Assembly (NCBI GenBank): GCA_003577105.1
Contig: QEUQ01000013.1
Coordinates: 1-51,257 of the forward strand
Reading direction: 5' to 3'
Source: Acidobacteriota bacterium
GTDB lineage: Bacteria > Actinomycetota > Acidimicrobiia > ATN3
DNA: 51,257 bases
In this document: piece after piece, positions 8,836 through 16,244 of the stretch
Layout of the letters: the number at the start of each line of letters is the position of its first letter
Numbering within the stretch: position 1 is the stretch's first letter
Notes under the pieces: generated by a model
What the model saw: the letters and a program-made list of their open reading frames with translations, nothing else
What the model was told of the DNA's origin: nothing
The model's database searches: none
Translations under genes and position numbers: made by a program

Positions 8836-9722
8836 TGAAGAAGTTGACGAAGCCGGCGCTTGGACTCGTGCTTGCGGTAACCGCGAGCCTCATTGTCGCC
8901 TATGCCCCCGCATCAGCTCAGACTCCAGGGATCGAGATACACAGACGCTCCGACGGATCGGCTTTCGTATCGGACCGGAAGATCATACGAGTGCTAGTGA
9001 TGGGCTCCGACCGCCGCAAGGACAACTCGGTTGAGGGCCAGCGCGCCGATGCCATACATGTGATCAGCCTCAACACGGAGACTCATAAGGGGTCGGTCAT
9101 CAACATTCCCCGAGACAGCTATGTGGAGATCGCGCCGAAGCGAGGCAAGGAGCGCATCAACGCTGCCCTTGAGTTAGGAGGCATGGAAACCCAGATCAAG
9201 ACGATTGAAGACGTGGTCGGTTTTGAAGTGGACTTCTGGGCGATGACCGATTTCGACGGTCTCATCGGGCTCGTCAATGACATCGGTGGCGTGACCGTTG
9301 ATGTGCCCATCGATATGAACGATAAGGGCTCGGGAGCGATTTTCAAGGCTGGTCCGAACCACCTCGACGGCGACAAGGCGTTGGCGCTGTCGCGAAATCG
9401 GCATCTCGAAACAGGCGATTTCGAACGCACGACAAACCAGACGCTGCTGATGCTGTCGATCTTCAAGAAGCTGAGGGATGAGAGCGCCGGGCGGCCCAAC
9501 GTCGTGAGCTATATGGACATTCTCAGCCGCCATATCGAGACTGACTTGAAGCCGGCGGAAATGTTCCAGCTCATGTCCGTTAGCTTCCTCGCTGATCCCG
9601 CCAACATCGTCAACTACACGATGAAGGGCGGCACATCGACAGTTAATGGAGCGAGCGTCGTGATTCTCTCTAATAACGACTCCGCCCTCGAGAAGATAAA
9701 GAAGACGGGAGTGCCTGAGTAG
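8835..9722 (+). CDS. LytR-CpsA-Psr (LCP) family protein
   Basis: 295 residues. LCP proteins transfer polyprenyl-phosphate-linked glycopolymers to peptidoglycan. The family signature is present: VLVMGSDRR, the Arg-Ala-Asp of GQRADAIHVISL, then NIPRDSYVEI and RINAALELGG, and the C-terminal part DKALALSRNRHLETGDFERT. The N-terminus looks like a cleavable signal peptide (ASA before QTP, about residue 29) rather than the transmembrane anchor common in the family, so the enzyme could be released or held by its lipoprotein partner. No LytR C-terminal domain is present. Confidence 0.88.
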   Translation: MKKLTKPALGLVLAVTASLIVAYAPASAQTPGIEIHRRSDGSAFVSDRKIIRVLVMGSDRRKDNSVEGQRADAIHVISLNTETHKGSVINIPRDSYVEIAPKRGKERINAALELGGMETQIKTIEDVVGFEVDFWAMTDFDGLIGLVNDIGGVTVDVPIDMNDKGSGAIFKAGPNHLDGDKALALSRNRHLETGDFERTTNQTLLMLSIFKKLRDESAGRPNVVSYMDILSRHIETDLKPAEMFQLMSVSFLADPANIVNYTMKGGTSTVNGASVVILSNNDSALEKIKKTGVPE

Positions 9723-10184
9723 TCAGGTCCGTACATCGATTACCTCAATTTCAAAGGTTCCTGCCGGCGCCTCATATGAAACCTTGTCACCGACCTTGGC
9801 GCCCGCCAACGCCTTGCCCATTGGAGATTCTGGTGAGAGCGCGTCGAGCCCATCGCGAGCTTCCTCGCGCTCGGCATATAGATAGGTTCGCGGCTCTCCC
9901 CCGCCGCCCTGCTTGAAGGTGACGATCTTGCCGTGAGAGACGATGCCGTCGTCGACGACCTCGCCGACCTCGGTGACCTTCAAGCGCGCGGTTAGGTCAC
10001 GAATCTTTGCCTCGATCCGACCTTGCTCTTCTCTCGCTGAGTGATACTCGGCGTTCTCACTCAAGTCCCCGAGCTCACGGGCCTCCTTGATCCGTTTGAT
10101 GATGTCGGGGCGTGCCTTGGTCTCAAGTTCGTGAAGTTCCGCCTGGAGGCGCTCAAGTGCCTCTTTGCTCATTGTTCGCTTCAT
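9723..10184 (-). CDS. greA: Transcription elongation factor GreA
   Basis: 153 residues, normal for GreA, which stimulates cleavage of backtracked RNA in RNA polymerase. The N-terminal coiled coil carries the acidic tip and family motif GDLSENAEYHSAREEQG (about 47-63); the C-terminal FKBP-like half has SPESPMGKALAGAKVGD. ATG 10184 is the outer start and ATG 10172 is also possible. Its TGA directly abuts the TAG of the convergent LCP gene with no base between. Confidence 0.95.
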   Translation of the reverse strand: MKRTMSKEALERLQAELHELETKARPDIIKRIKEARELGDLSENAEYHSAREEQGRIEAKIRDLTARLKVTEVGEVVDDGIVSHGKIVTFKQGGGGEPRTYLYAEREEARDGLDALSPESPMGKALAGAKVGDKVSYEAPAGTFEIEVIDVRT

Positions 10185-10231
10185 GCGGGGCAGGATATAC
10201 CGATCTAGGTTGATCTATCAGAGGGAAATTC

Positions 10232-10708
10232 GTGAACGGACCAACGATCGCCGTGTGCGGCGGGCAGTTCTGTGAGGAGCCGTTTCTAGGCCATGCCGAG
10301 GAGGCCGGGCGCGCCATTGGGAAGGCCGGTGCAACGCTGATTTGCGGCGGACTGACCGGGGTCATGGAGGCCGCGTGTCGGGGCGCGGCGGAAAGAGGAG
10401 GGACCTCCATTGGTGTGCTGCCGGGAAGCGACCCCGGAAGTGCCAACCCGTGGGTCACTCATGCGATTGCCACTGGGATAGGACATGCGCGCAACTTGAT
10501 CATCGTCAACTCGGCCGATGCCGTCATTGCGATCGACGGGGAGTACGGCACGCTCTCAGAAATCGCGTTTGCGGTGAAGCTCGGGAGGCCAATAGTTGGC
10601 GTCGGTACTTGGAGCTTGATCGACCCCGGTGGTAGCCCGGCGCCAATTCACACCGCGCCCAGCGGCAAAGAGGCAGTTGCCATGGCGCTCAAGCTGATTG
10701 AGAAGTAG
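10232..10708 (+). CDS. LOG/TIGR00725-type Rossmann protein
   Basis: 158 residues of the SLOG superfamily (lysine decarboxylase-like/DprA-like fold). It begins IAVCGGQFCEE and contains the nucleotide-binding segment CGGLTGVMEAACRGA and the helix motif GEYGTLSEIAFAVKLG, close to the PGGxGTxxE signature of LOG nucleosidases but with GEYGTLSE. That variation is typical of the TIGR00725 group, whose substrate is not firmly known. GTG 10232 has GAGG six to seven bases upstream. It is divergent from greA and convergent with tadE. Confidence 0.82.
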   Translation: MNGPTIAVCGGQFCEEPFLGHAEEAGRAIGKAGATLICGGLTGVMEAACRGAAERGGTSIGVLPGSDPGSANPWVTHAIATGIGHARNLIIVNSADAVIAIDGEYGTLSEIAFAVKLGRPIVGVGTWSLIDPGGSPAPIHTAPSGKEAVAMALKLIEK

Positions 10709-10729
10709 TCGCCGGAATTGCGCGTGGAC

Positions 10730-11104
10730 CTATGGAATCTCAACCGGCATCGCCACATCCGCCGAAATGACGGTTCTGTCGCGCCAAAATTCCTCGAAGA
10801 TAGGAATCCGCACGTCGTAGCGGTATCTCGCCCTCACCCTAACAAGGCCTCCCTGGCGTCGCTCGCCTTCGATCTCGAAACTGAGGCGGTCTGGGGCGAG
10901 CCCAGGCGACGCCTCACGACCAGCTTTGTAAATCGCGTCGGTGCTCCCGGTAGTCATTGCAACTCTGGCCGCCGCGCGAGCCGAGTTAACCACGAGGACC
11001 TGATTGCGGGAGTACGCAACCAGGTGAATTCCGGCAGCGAAAATGAGCATCACAAGCGGCAGCACCAAGGCAAATTCGACTGTGGCCTGACCCGAGTCGT
11101 TCAT
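10730..11104 (-). CDS. tadE: TadE-like minor pseudopilin
   Basis: About 124 residues. The N-terminus MNDSGQATVEFALVLP is a type IV pilin-like leader: Gly at -1 and Glu at +5, followed by a hydrophobic helix, then a mainly beta C-terminal domain. TadE proteins are minor pseudopilins of the Tad/Flp machine. The longer open frame to 11179 would overlap the upstream gene; ATG 11104-11102 overlaps its TGA (ATGA). It is the last gene of the Tad run. Confidence 0.85.
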   Translation of the reverse strand: MNDSGQATVEFALVLPLVMLIFAAGIHLVAYSRNQVLVVNSARAAARVAMTTGSTDAIYKAGREASPGLAPDRLSFEIEGERRQGGLVRVRARYRYDVRIPIFEEFWRDRTVISADVAMPVEIP

Positions 11105-11307
11105 TCCCCCGCTGCCTCCTGCACCCGCGACATCACGAAGTTGAAGAGCTGCCCCATGGCGCCGGACTGCTTGGCCCACACGATCAACGTGCCAGCCAGC
11201 GCGACGGCAGCGAGGATCACGAGCGCGTACTCAGGCGTGGCCTGACCATCATCAGAGCGACCTCGCGCGCTGAGGCAGGCGAGTGCGTAATCAAACAGAA
11301 GTTCCAT
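11101..11307 (-). CDS. Small Flp-pilin-like protein (DUF4244-like)
   Basis: 68 residues. After a charged 26-residue leader it has DDGQATPEYALVILAAVALA, with Gly -1 and Glu +5 of a prepilin peptidase site and one hydrophobic helix, and it ends in a short amphipathic segment. Similar small proteins sit between tadC and tadE in mycobacteria and streptomycetes, so it is the best candidate for the major Flp pilin. ATG 11307 has GGAG seven bases upstream; the longer frame to 11400 runs into tadC. Confidence 0.8.
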   Translation of the reverse strand: MELLFDYALACLSARGRSDDGQATPEYALVILAAVALAGTLIVWAKQSGAMGQLFNFVMSRVQEAAGE

Positions 11308-11326
11308 TTGCTTTCTCCATCTCTGT

Positions 11327-12025
11327 CTAGGCCCTGACCACATTGAGCGTGTCAACAAAGACCGGTATGACGGCCAGCAACACGAATGCGGGCAGGACAC
11401 AGACGACCAAGGGGAAGAGAACTCTCACGGGGGCCTTGCGCGCAGCAGCTTCGGCCCGCCGGCGTCGCTGCTCGGCAAGGTCGCGACCCAGGCGCCGCAG
11501 TGCCGGTGCCAGCGGCGCTCCTTGGCGCTCGGAGGCTCCGAATGCTCGGGCCATCGAGCGAAACTCATCGAGTCCAGATGCTTCCGCAATACTCGTCAGT
11601 GATTCAGCTGCCGTGTAGCCCGCACGCGCCAATGTGCCCGCCCGGGCCATCAAAGGAGCGATAGGGCCATCGACAAGTTCGGATACCACCTGAATAGAGC
11701 GATGGGGATTAAGGCCCGCTGAAGCTGCAACACCGAGCAGACCAACCACTTCTGGAATTCCGCGACGAATCTCGTCAGTTTCGCGACTACGGGCAGCACG
11801 GTCGCGCATTGCCATGAATGCTCCGACCGCTATTCCGAGGATCAGCGCACCTGATGCCCCGAGAACTAGCGCGCCGACGAGCACCGCGCCCGCGACAACC
11901 AGCATGCGGCTGCCGAGATTTTCGACCTCAGACGCTTTTCGCTCGCGGGCGGCCGGAAAGAGCCGGCTGACAGCCGTGAATCCGATGCTCCCCACGAATT
12001 GCGACAGGATTCGCCAAGTCCTCAC
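11327..12025 (-). CDS. tadC: Tad pilus inner-membrane protein TadC
   Basis: About 232 residues with a T2SSF (GspF/PilC) domain. A transmembrane pair near the N-terminus is followed by the cytoplasmic helical part (EIRRGIPEVVGLLGVAASAG, then the segment ending RQGAPLAPALRRLG) and a C-terminal membrane helix. With TadB it forms the platform on which the TadA ATPase works. Tandem GTG codons at 12028 and 12025 lie at the tadB stop; GTG 12025 gives a GTGA overlap. The upstream ATG (12067) would overlap tadB by 46 bp, so I rejected it. Confidence 0.85.
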   Translation of the reverse strand: MRTWRILSQFVGSIGFTAVSRLFPAARERKASEVENLGSRMLVVAGAVLVGALVLGASGALILGIAVGAFMAMRDRAARSRETDEIRRGIPEVVGLLGVAASAGLNPHRSIQVVSELVDGPIAPLMARAGTLARAGYTAAESLTSIAEASGLDEFRSMARAFGASERQGAPLAPALRRLGRDLAEQRRRRAEAAARKAPVRVLFPLVVCVLPAFVLLAVIPVFVDTLNVVRA

Positions 12026-12774
12026 CACCGCACCTCGCAGATCTTGCGCATCCAGAGATATCCACAAAGATCAAGGGTGAGGCCTGCCACCAGCACGAAC
12101 ATGCCGACCGGATTGCGGATTAGGAATCCGCCACCCAGGCCAATGCTCTGTGTCAGCAGGGCAAATCCTGGTGCGCTCAACGCCATGACCAATCCGCTCA
12201 TGCGCCCTTGGGCCGTCATGGCGATGAGTTCCCGCTCAACCGAGAGGCCATCACGCGCCCGCTCGGCAACCAGCTCAAGTGACTCCGCCAGATTGCCGCC
12301 CGAGGCGAGATGCAGTCGCATCGCAAGAACCGCTTCTCGAGCCTCATCTGAGCCGAGTTCGTCAGAGAGCGAGCCAACTGCGCTCGCGAGATCGACTCCT
12401 GCCTCTAACTGTGTCTGAACGGAGAGGAACGATGCCCGCGCAGGGACGGGACCGGATTGCGCCAGCTCTGCAATCGCCAGCCGAAGAGAGCCTTTGGCTC
12501 TTACTGCGTCTGCAAGTGCTTCAAATGCCTCCGGCGTGCATGCATATCGCTCACGAGCCATGCGCGTCTTCTGTCGCCATCGAATCAGGCGATACAGGGC
12601 TGCGGGACCAAAGAGTCCCACGAGACCGAACGGGCCAAGCAGAAGAATGCCGAGTGATCCAGCCCCAATGCCTGCGAAGACAATCGCCTTTCCGTGGTTC
12701 TTACGATCGGTCAGGTATCGCCACGCAAGATAGAAACCGGCGACGCTCCCTCCGGTCAGCAAGATGGATTTCAT
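12022..12774 (-). CDS. tadB: Tad pilus inner-membrane protein TadB
   Basis: About 250 residues. Two N-terminal membrane segments (one is IVFAGIGAGSLGILLLGP), then a helical T2SSF domain with the typical stretch RLHLASGGNLAESLELVAER, and two C-terminal membrane segments. It is paralogous to TadC and forms the platform with it. ATG 12774 overlaps the tadA TGA (ATGA), preferred over ATG 12783. Confidence 0.85.
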   Translation of the reverse strand: MKSILLTGGSVAGFYLAWRYLTDRKNHGKAIVFAGIGAGSLGILLLGPFGLVGLFGPAALYRLIRWRQKTRMARERYACTPEAFEALADAVRAKGSLRLAIAELAQSGPVPARASFLSVQTQLEAGVDLASAVGSLSDELGSDEAREAVLAMRLHLASGGNLAESLELVAERARDGLSVERELIAMTAQGRMSGLVMALSAPGFALLTQSIGLGGGFLIRNPVGMFVLVAGLTLDLCGYLWMRKICEVRW

Positions 12775-13997
12775 TGAACCCATTGGTGACCTCTCCGTCG
12801 GCAGCGCTCGGGGGCGGAGAGGGCTGGAGCGACTGGTCTGAGCGACCTGGCCGATGAAGAGCCATCCATCTCGAAAAGGCTCCTAAAGGGCGGCCAATCC
12901 CCTGAATCGCTAATCTCCGCGATCTCCCAAACCGCGCGCTCACCGTTGGCAAATCGCGTGAGCTGAACCACGAGATCAATCGAGACCGCGATTTGGTGCC
13001 GTACCACCTCGGCGGCGAGTCCAAGATCGGCCATGAGGACCATCGCCTCGAGCCTGAACATAAGGTCACGAGCGGAGTTCGCGTGAACAGTCGTGAGGCT
13101 GCCCTCATGACCAGTGTTCATGGCCTGGATCATGTCCAGCGCCTCACCGCCGCGCACTTCGCCGACAATGATCCGGTCTGGCCGCATTCGCAAGGCCGCC
13201 CTTACTAGATCCCGAATCCCAATGCTCCCTGAGCCGTCAACATTGGGAGGGCGAGCCTCGAGGGTGACGACGTGAGGCTGACAAAGCTGAAGCTCTGCGG
13301 CATCTTCAACCGTGATCAGGCGCTCACCAGCTGGGATTTCAGCCGAAAGTGCGTTGAGCAAGCTCGTCTTTCCTGAAGAGGTCCCACCAGAGATGACCAT
13401 GTTGGCCCTCGCTCTCACCGCGGCCGACAGGAAGTCAGCCGCCTCGCCGCTGAGCGCGCCGCCAGAGACCAAATCGCTGAGAGAAAAGGCGCGCTCGCTG
13501 AACTTCCGGATGGTCACTATCGGGCCATTGCGAGCAACGGGGGGGAGCACGGCATGAAATCGAGATCCGTCTGGCAGGCGCGCATCAGCGATTGGATAGG
13601 AGTCGTCCACTCGCAGCCCGAGAGGGCCGACGGTGCGCTCGATCAGATGCCGCAAGCTCTGCGAGTCCTCGAACGAGGCCGTAGTTCTTTGAATCGAACC
13701 GCCTGACTCGATCCAGATCTCGTCAGGACCATTGACCATGACCTCGGTGACAGAGCGGTCCTCGAGAAACCGTTGCAGTGGTCCGAGCCCGGAGAGCTCG
13801 TCTGCCAGCTCAACGGCGAGTGCCGCGGCCTCGCCTTCGCTCAAGTGTGGATGCTCCCTGACGATCGTTTGAGAGACCAGCCCCCTGACTTCAAGGGTCC
13901 CTGGCGAATACCCAGCCGAGCAACGCGCAGCGATCGACTCTTGCACCGACCGACGTATCGCGGGCCTGAGATCGCCGAACTCCGAGATTGCGATCAC
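12771..13997 (-). CDS. tadA: Tad/Flp pilus assembly ATPase TadA (CpaF)
   Basis: A 408-residue secretion ATPase of the GspE/VirB11 superfamily that powers pilus assembly. Walker A is GGTSSGKTS, the Asp box is TVEDAAEL, Walker B is [15 protein letters not shown], and the His box follows ([14 protein letters not shown]). The N-terminal domain carries [20 protein letters not shown], typical of CpaF. All catalytic motifs look intact. The start is GTG 13997, overlapping the tadZ TGA (GTGA). Confidence 0.95.
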   Translation of the reverse strand: MIAISEFGDLRPAIRRSVQESIAARCSAGYSPGTLEVRGLVSQTIVREHPHLSEGEAAALAVELADELSGLGPLQRFLEDRSVTEVMVNGPDEIWIESGGSIQRTTASFEDSQSLRHLIERTVGPLGLRVDDSYPIADARLPDGSRFHAVLPPVARNGPIVTIRKFSERAFSLSDLVSGGALSGEAADFLSAAVRARANMVISGGTSSGKTSLLNALSAEIPAGERLITVEDAAELQLCQPHVVTLEARPPNVDGSGSIGIRDLVRAALRMRPDRIIVGEVRGGEALDMIQAMNTGHEGSLTTVHANSARDLMFRLEAMVLMADLGLAAEVVRHQIAVSIDLVVQLTRFANGERAVWEIAEISDSGDWPPFRSLFEMDGSSSARSLRPVAPALSAPERCRRRGHQWVQ

Positions 13998-15091
13998 GCA
14001 GAGGCCGCCTTCGCTGCGACGAACTCGAAGAGCGAACCTATTCGCGACGCCTTTCGCCCGGCTTCCTCTCGCATTCCGGCCTTTGATGCGATGCGAATAG
14101 CAAGGTGTTCAATCTCTCTGCCATAGGGGGTTCCCGGCCTCGCCGAAAGGAGACGGCCTTCGTCAATCGCTTCCCCGAGAGCCTCACCGCCAAGAGGCAA
14201 GGTCCCGAGATGAGGCATGCCGATAGCTTCAATCGCCGAGTCCGGCGCTATCCCATGACGTCGCCGCTGAACCAGGAGGATTTCGAGGGCGGGCCTGGAA
14301 TGCTCGCCCCATGCCTCGGCAATGCGTTTTCCCCTTCGAACTCCGGGAAAATCAAGTGGCACTGCCATGATCAGCAGGTCAAGCCAGCCGAGCGCCCCCG
14401 GAAGAACATCACCGACGGCCGATAGCCACGCAGACGGAATATCAAATATCTCAATGCGAGCTTCGCAGCGGCCCCCCATCGCCACGTAGCTCTCGAGCGC
14501 ACCCATCGCCTCGGATGAGAGCTTGGTCCCTCCCGTCGCCGGCACGATCACCAGGTCACCCGCTTCTGCAATGGGGAGTTCGCACCCGGTAACCAAGGCG
14601 TCTTCAAGCGCCGGCGAAGGTTCGGTGTCGAGGAGCAGCCCCGTCAGGTCTGCGTGCGCCAAGTCGCAGTCAAAGGCTACGCAGTCGACGCCTGAGCGAA
14701 TCAAAGCTGATGCTAGATGGGCCACGAAGACGGTTGCTCCGCAGGATCGCGCCGAGGTGACGCCTATGCGATGCACATCGGATTGCACCTGCCGAGATGC
14801 AGCCGAATCAAGCGCCGCCGGGAGGAGACGACGCTCGACTGGCCACGCGATTGCCTCCCGCGCACCAATTCGCAAGGCAAAACGCAAGGCCTCCTCGGCC
14901 GTCTCGGCGATCACTACCGTTCGAGGTGCCAGATCACCGAGCGGATCTCGCAACTCCGGATCGCAGATGACCGCATCGCAGCGATCGTCACCGCTCCACT
15001 CCTTGACGGCTATCCACTGATGTTCCTCTATGAGCTTCGCGATCTCAAGAGAGGTCGCAGAGTCGGTTACTGCAATTCCGACCTTTCGCAT
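13994..15091 (-). CDS. tadZ: TadZ/Ssd-like protein with degenerate Walker A
   Basis: 365 residues: an N-terminal receiver-like region (about 1-100; DAVICDPELRDPLGDL) and a MinD/ParA-type C-terminal domain. TadZ localises the pilus machine; the mycobacterial relative Rv3660c (Ssd) affects septation. The deviant Walker A should read KGGxGKT/S but here is VTSARSCGATVFVAHLA at about 112-128: both signature lysines are missing. The later VDCVAFDCDLAHADL segment (Walker A' region) is kept. It is the first gene of the Tad run and divergent from the HAD-IB gene, as in Mycobacterium. Nucleotide hydrolysis is unlikely; binding is uncertain. Confidence 0.82.
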   Translation of the reverse strand: MRKVGIAVTDSATSLEIAKLIEEHQWIAVKEWSGDDRCDAVICDPELRDPLGDLAPRTVVIAETAEEALRFALRIGAREAIAWPVERRLLPAALDSAASRQVQSDVHRIGVTSARSCGATVFVAHLASALIRSGVDCVAFDCDLAHADLTGLLLDTEPSPALEDALVTGCELPIAEAGDLVIVPATGGTKLSSEAMGALESYVAMGGRCEARIEIFDIPSAWLSAVGDVLPGALGWLDLLIMAVPLDFPGVRRGKRIAEAWGEHSRPALEILLVQRRRHGIAPDSAIEAIGMPHLGTLPLGGEALGEAIDEGRLLSARPGTPYGREIEHLAIRIASKAGMREEAGRKASRIGSLFEFVAAKAASA

Positions 15092-15362
15092 ATGGCCAAT
15101 TTCTCCTGTCAGGTAGCGACGCGCTGGCGAAAGCTAGTTCAGGGAAGAAGGCGCGCCGAGGAAGATGGCGCGGGCCCGGGGACGGCGGGATGTGCCCGAG
15201 GAAGATGGCATGTGCCCGAAGCAACCGGCATGAGCCCGAGGGAAGCCCTGCGGCGCCGTAGGTGAGACGGGGGAATCCGCAGGCGCGGAAGATGCTAGAC
15301 CCCGCGCATCCACCTGTAAATAGCAATTTGTGGCAATTGAAACGTGCGATGATATTTGTCTG
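15092..15362. promoter_or_regulatory. Divergent intergenic region between tadZ and the HAD-IB gene
   Basis: At 271 bp this is the longest non-coding stretch in the window. It must hold promoters for the Tad run (leftward) and the HAD-IB gene (rightward). It contains the five-unit 20-bp tandem array (15153-15252). The 60 bp before ATG 15363 are AT-richer and include TTGAAA and GATATT, but I cannot place a promoter with confidence. No conserved RNA structure was recognised. Confidence 0.5.
15153..15252. repeat. Five tandem 20-bp units
   Basis: Exactly 100 bp made of five consecutive 20-bp units at 15153, 15173, 15193, 15213 and 15233. The best unit (15193-15212) is TGCCCGAGGAAGATGGCATG; unit 1 differs mainly at the ends, unit 2 matches it at about 14 of 20 positions, and units 4 and 5 share the GCCCGA start. 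The period is not a multiple of three and no credible gene covers the region, so it is probably non-coding. It may be a protein-binding array or simple slippage; direct copies without spacers exclude a CRISPR. Confidence 0.75.
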
Positions 15363-16157
15363 ATGCAAGCAGCATTCTTTGACCTGGACAAGACCGTCAT
15401 CGCAAAGAGCTCGATGCTCGTCTTCAGCCACTCATTCTTCAAAGACGGCCTTCTTTCACGAGCCACGCTCATCAGGGCTGCCTACGGTCAGCTCGCATTC
15501 ATGCTGGTCGGCGCAGATGAAGCCAAGATGGAAAAGGCCCGCCGCACGGCTCTCAAACTCACGGAGGGATGGGAGCAAGCACGCGTCAGGCGCCTCGTAA
15601 CCGAAACCATGGAAGAGGCCATTCGCCCCATCATTTTCAGCGAGGCGCTCGAGCTATTCGCGGAGCATCGCCGCGCGGGCCGAAGGATCTACATCATCTC
15701 GTCCGCACCCGAAGAAGTAGTCGAGCCGCTGAGCCGCATGCTCAAGGTTGACGACTACATCGCTACCCGATCGCGGGTTGTTGATGGTCGCTACGTCGGG
15801 GAACTCGATTTCTACTGCTATGGCGAAAACAAGGCGGTGGCAATCCGCGAACTAGCCGAATGGCGTGGCTTCGAACTCGACGAGTGCTACGCGTATTCCG
15901 ACTCGATCACAGATGTTCCGATGCTCGACGCGGTCGGAAATCCGTGCGCGGTCAATCCAGATCGTGAGCTTGAGAAGGTTTCAGAGGAGCGGGGATGGGA
16001 GATTCGGAAATTCACCGAGACCGCCCCGCTTGATCCGCGCCACTACCTATCCGAAAACAAGCACGGAATAGCGATAGCCGCAGGAGTCGCAGCTATCGCC
16101 TTAGCTGTAATTCTTCGCCGTTATTTGAGCGACACCGCAGAAAGCGATGCCGCCTAG
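15363..16157 (+). CDS. HAD-IB family phosphatase with C-terminal membrane helix
   Basis: 264 residues of the HAD superfamily subgroup IB (SerB-like). Motif I is FFDLDKTVIAKSS, with the Thr after DLDK marking the IB subgroup; motif II is IYIISSAPEEVVEPL; motif III/IV is CYAYSDSITDVPMLDAVG. A C-terminal hydrophobic helix (GIAIAAGVAAIALAVIL) suggests membrane attachment. ATG 15363 starts two residues before motif I; an upstream in-frame GTG (15330) is less likely. Position next to tadZ, in divergent orientation, mirrors Rv3661/Rv3660c. The substrate is unknown; related proteins act on phosphoserine or lipid phosphates. Confidence 0.85.
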   Translation: MQAAFFDLDKTVIAKSSMLVFSHSFFKDGLLSRATLIRAAYGQLAFMLVGADEAKMEKARRTALKLTEGWEQARVRRLVTETMEEAIRPIIFSEALELFAEHRRAGRRIYIISSAPEEVVEPLSRMLKVDDYIATRSRVVDGRYVGELDFYCYGENKAVAIRELAEWRGFELDECYAYSDSITDVPMLDAVGNPCAVNPDRELEKVSEERGWEIRKFTETAPLDPRHYLSENKHGIAIAAGVAAIALAVILRRYLSDTAESDAA

Positions 16158-16160
16158 CGC

Positions 16161-16244
16161 TCAGTAGGTCTCGCGACCCGTCACTGCCTTTGCAACCACG
16201 ACGCCGAGTGCGACGAGGATCAAGAGGACGATGAGCTTCTTCAT
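16161..16244 (-). CDS. 27-residue single-pass membrane micropeptide
   Basis: A short open frame starting MKKLIVLLILVALGVVVAKA and ending VTGRETY. Its ATG (16244-16242) overlaps the TGA of the fused ABC transporter (ATGA), and a full GAGGAGG ribosome site lies eight bases upstream, inside the end of that gene. The peptide is a basic N-terminus plus one hydrophobic helix and a short polar tail, so it should insert in the inner membrane. It is too short for most gene finders. A role as accessory subunit or regulator of the exporter is inference from coupling. Confidence 0.6.
   Translation of the reverse strand: MKKLIVLLILVALGVVVAKAVTGRETY

Noticed and set aside
10185-10231. Direct GATCTA repeats between greA and the LOG-fold gene as operator
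   Set aside because: Only two short copies in 47 bp; no symmetry or family link supports a regulator site.
15153-15252. Possible CRISPR array
   Set aside because: Units are adjacent with no spacers, are degenerate, and no cas gene is present.
15134-15472. Minus-strand open frames over the 20-bp array and the HAD-IB start
   Set aside because: They overlap the well-supported HAD-IB gene and tadZ leader, show no domain, and the 20-bp period does not keep frame.
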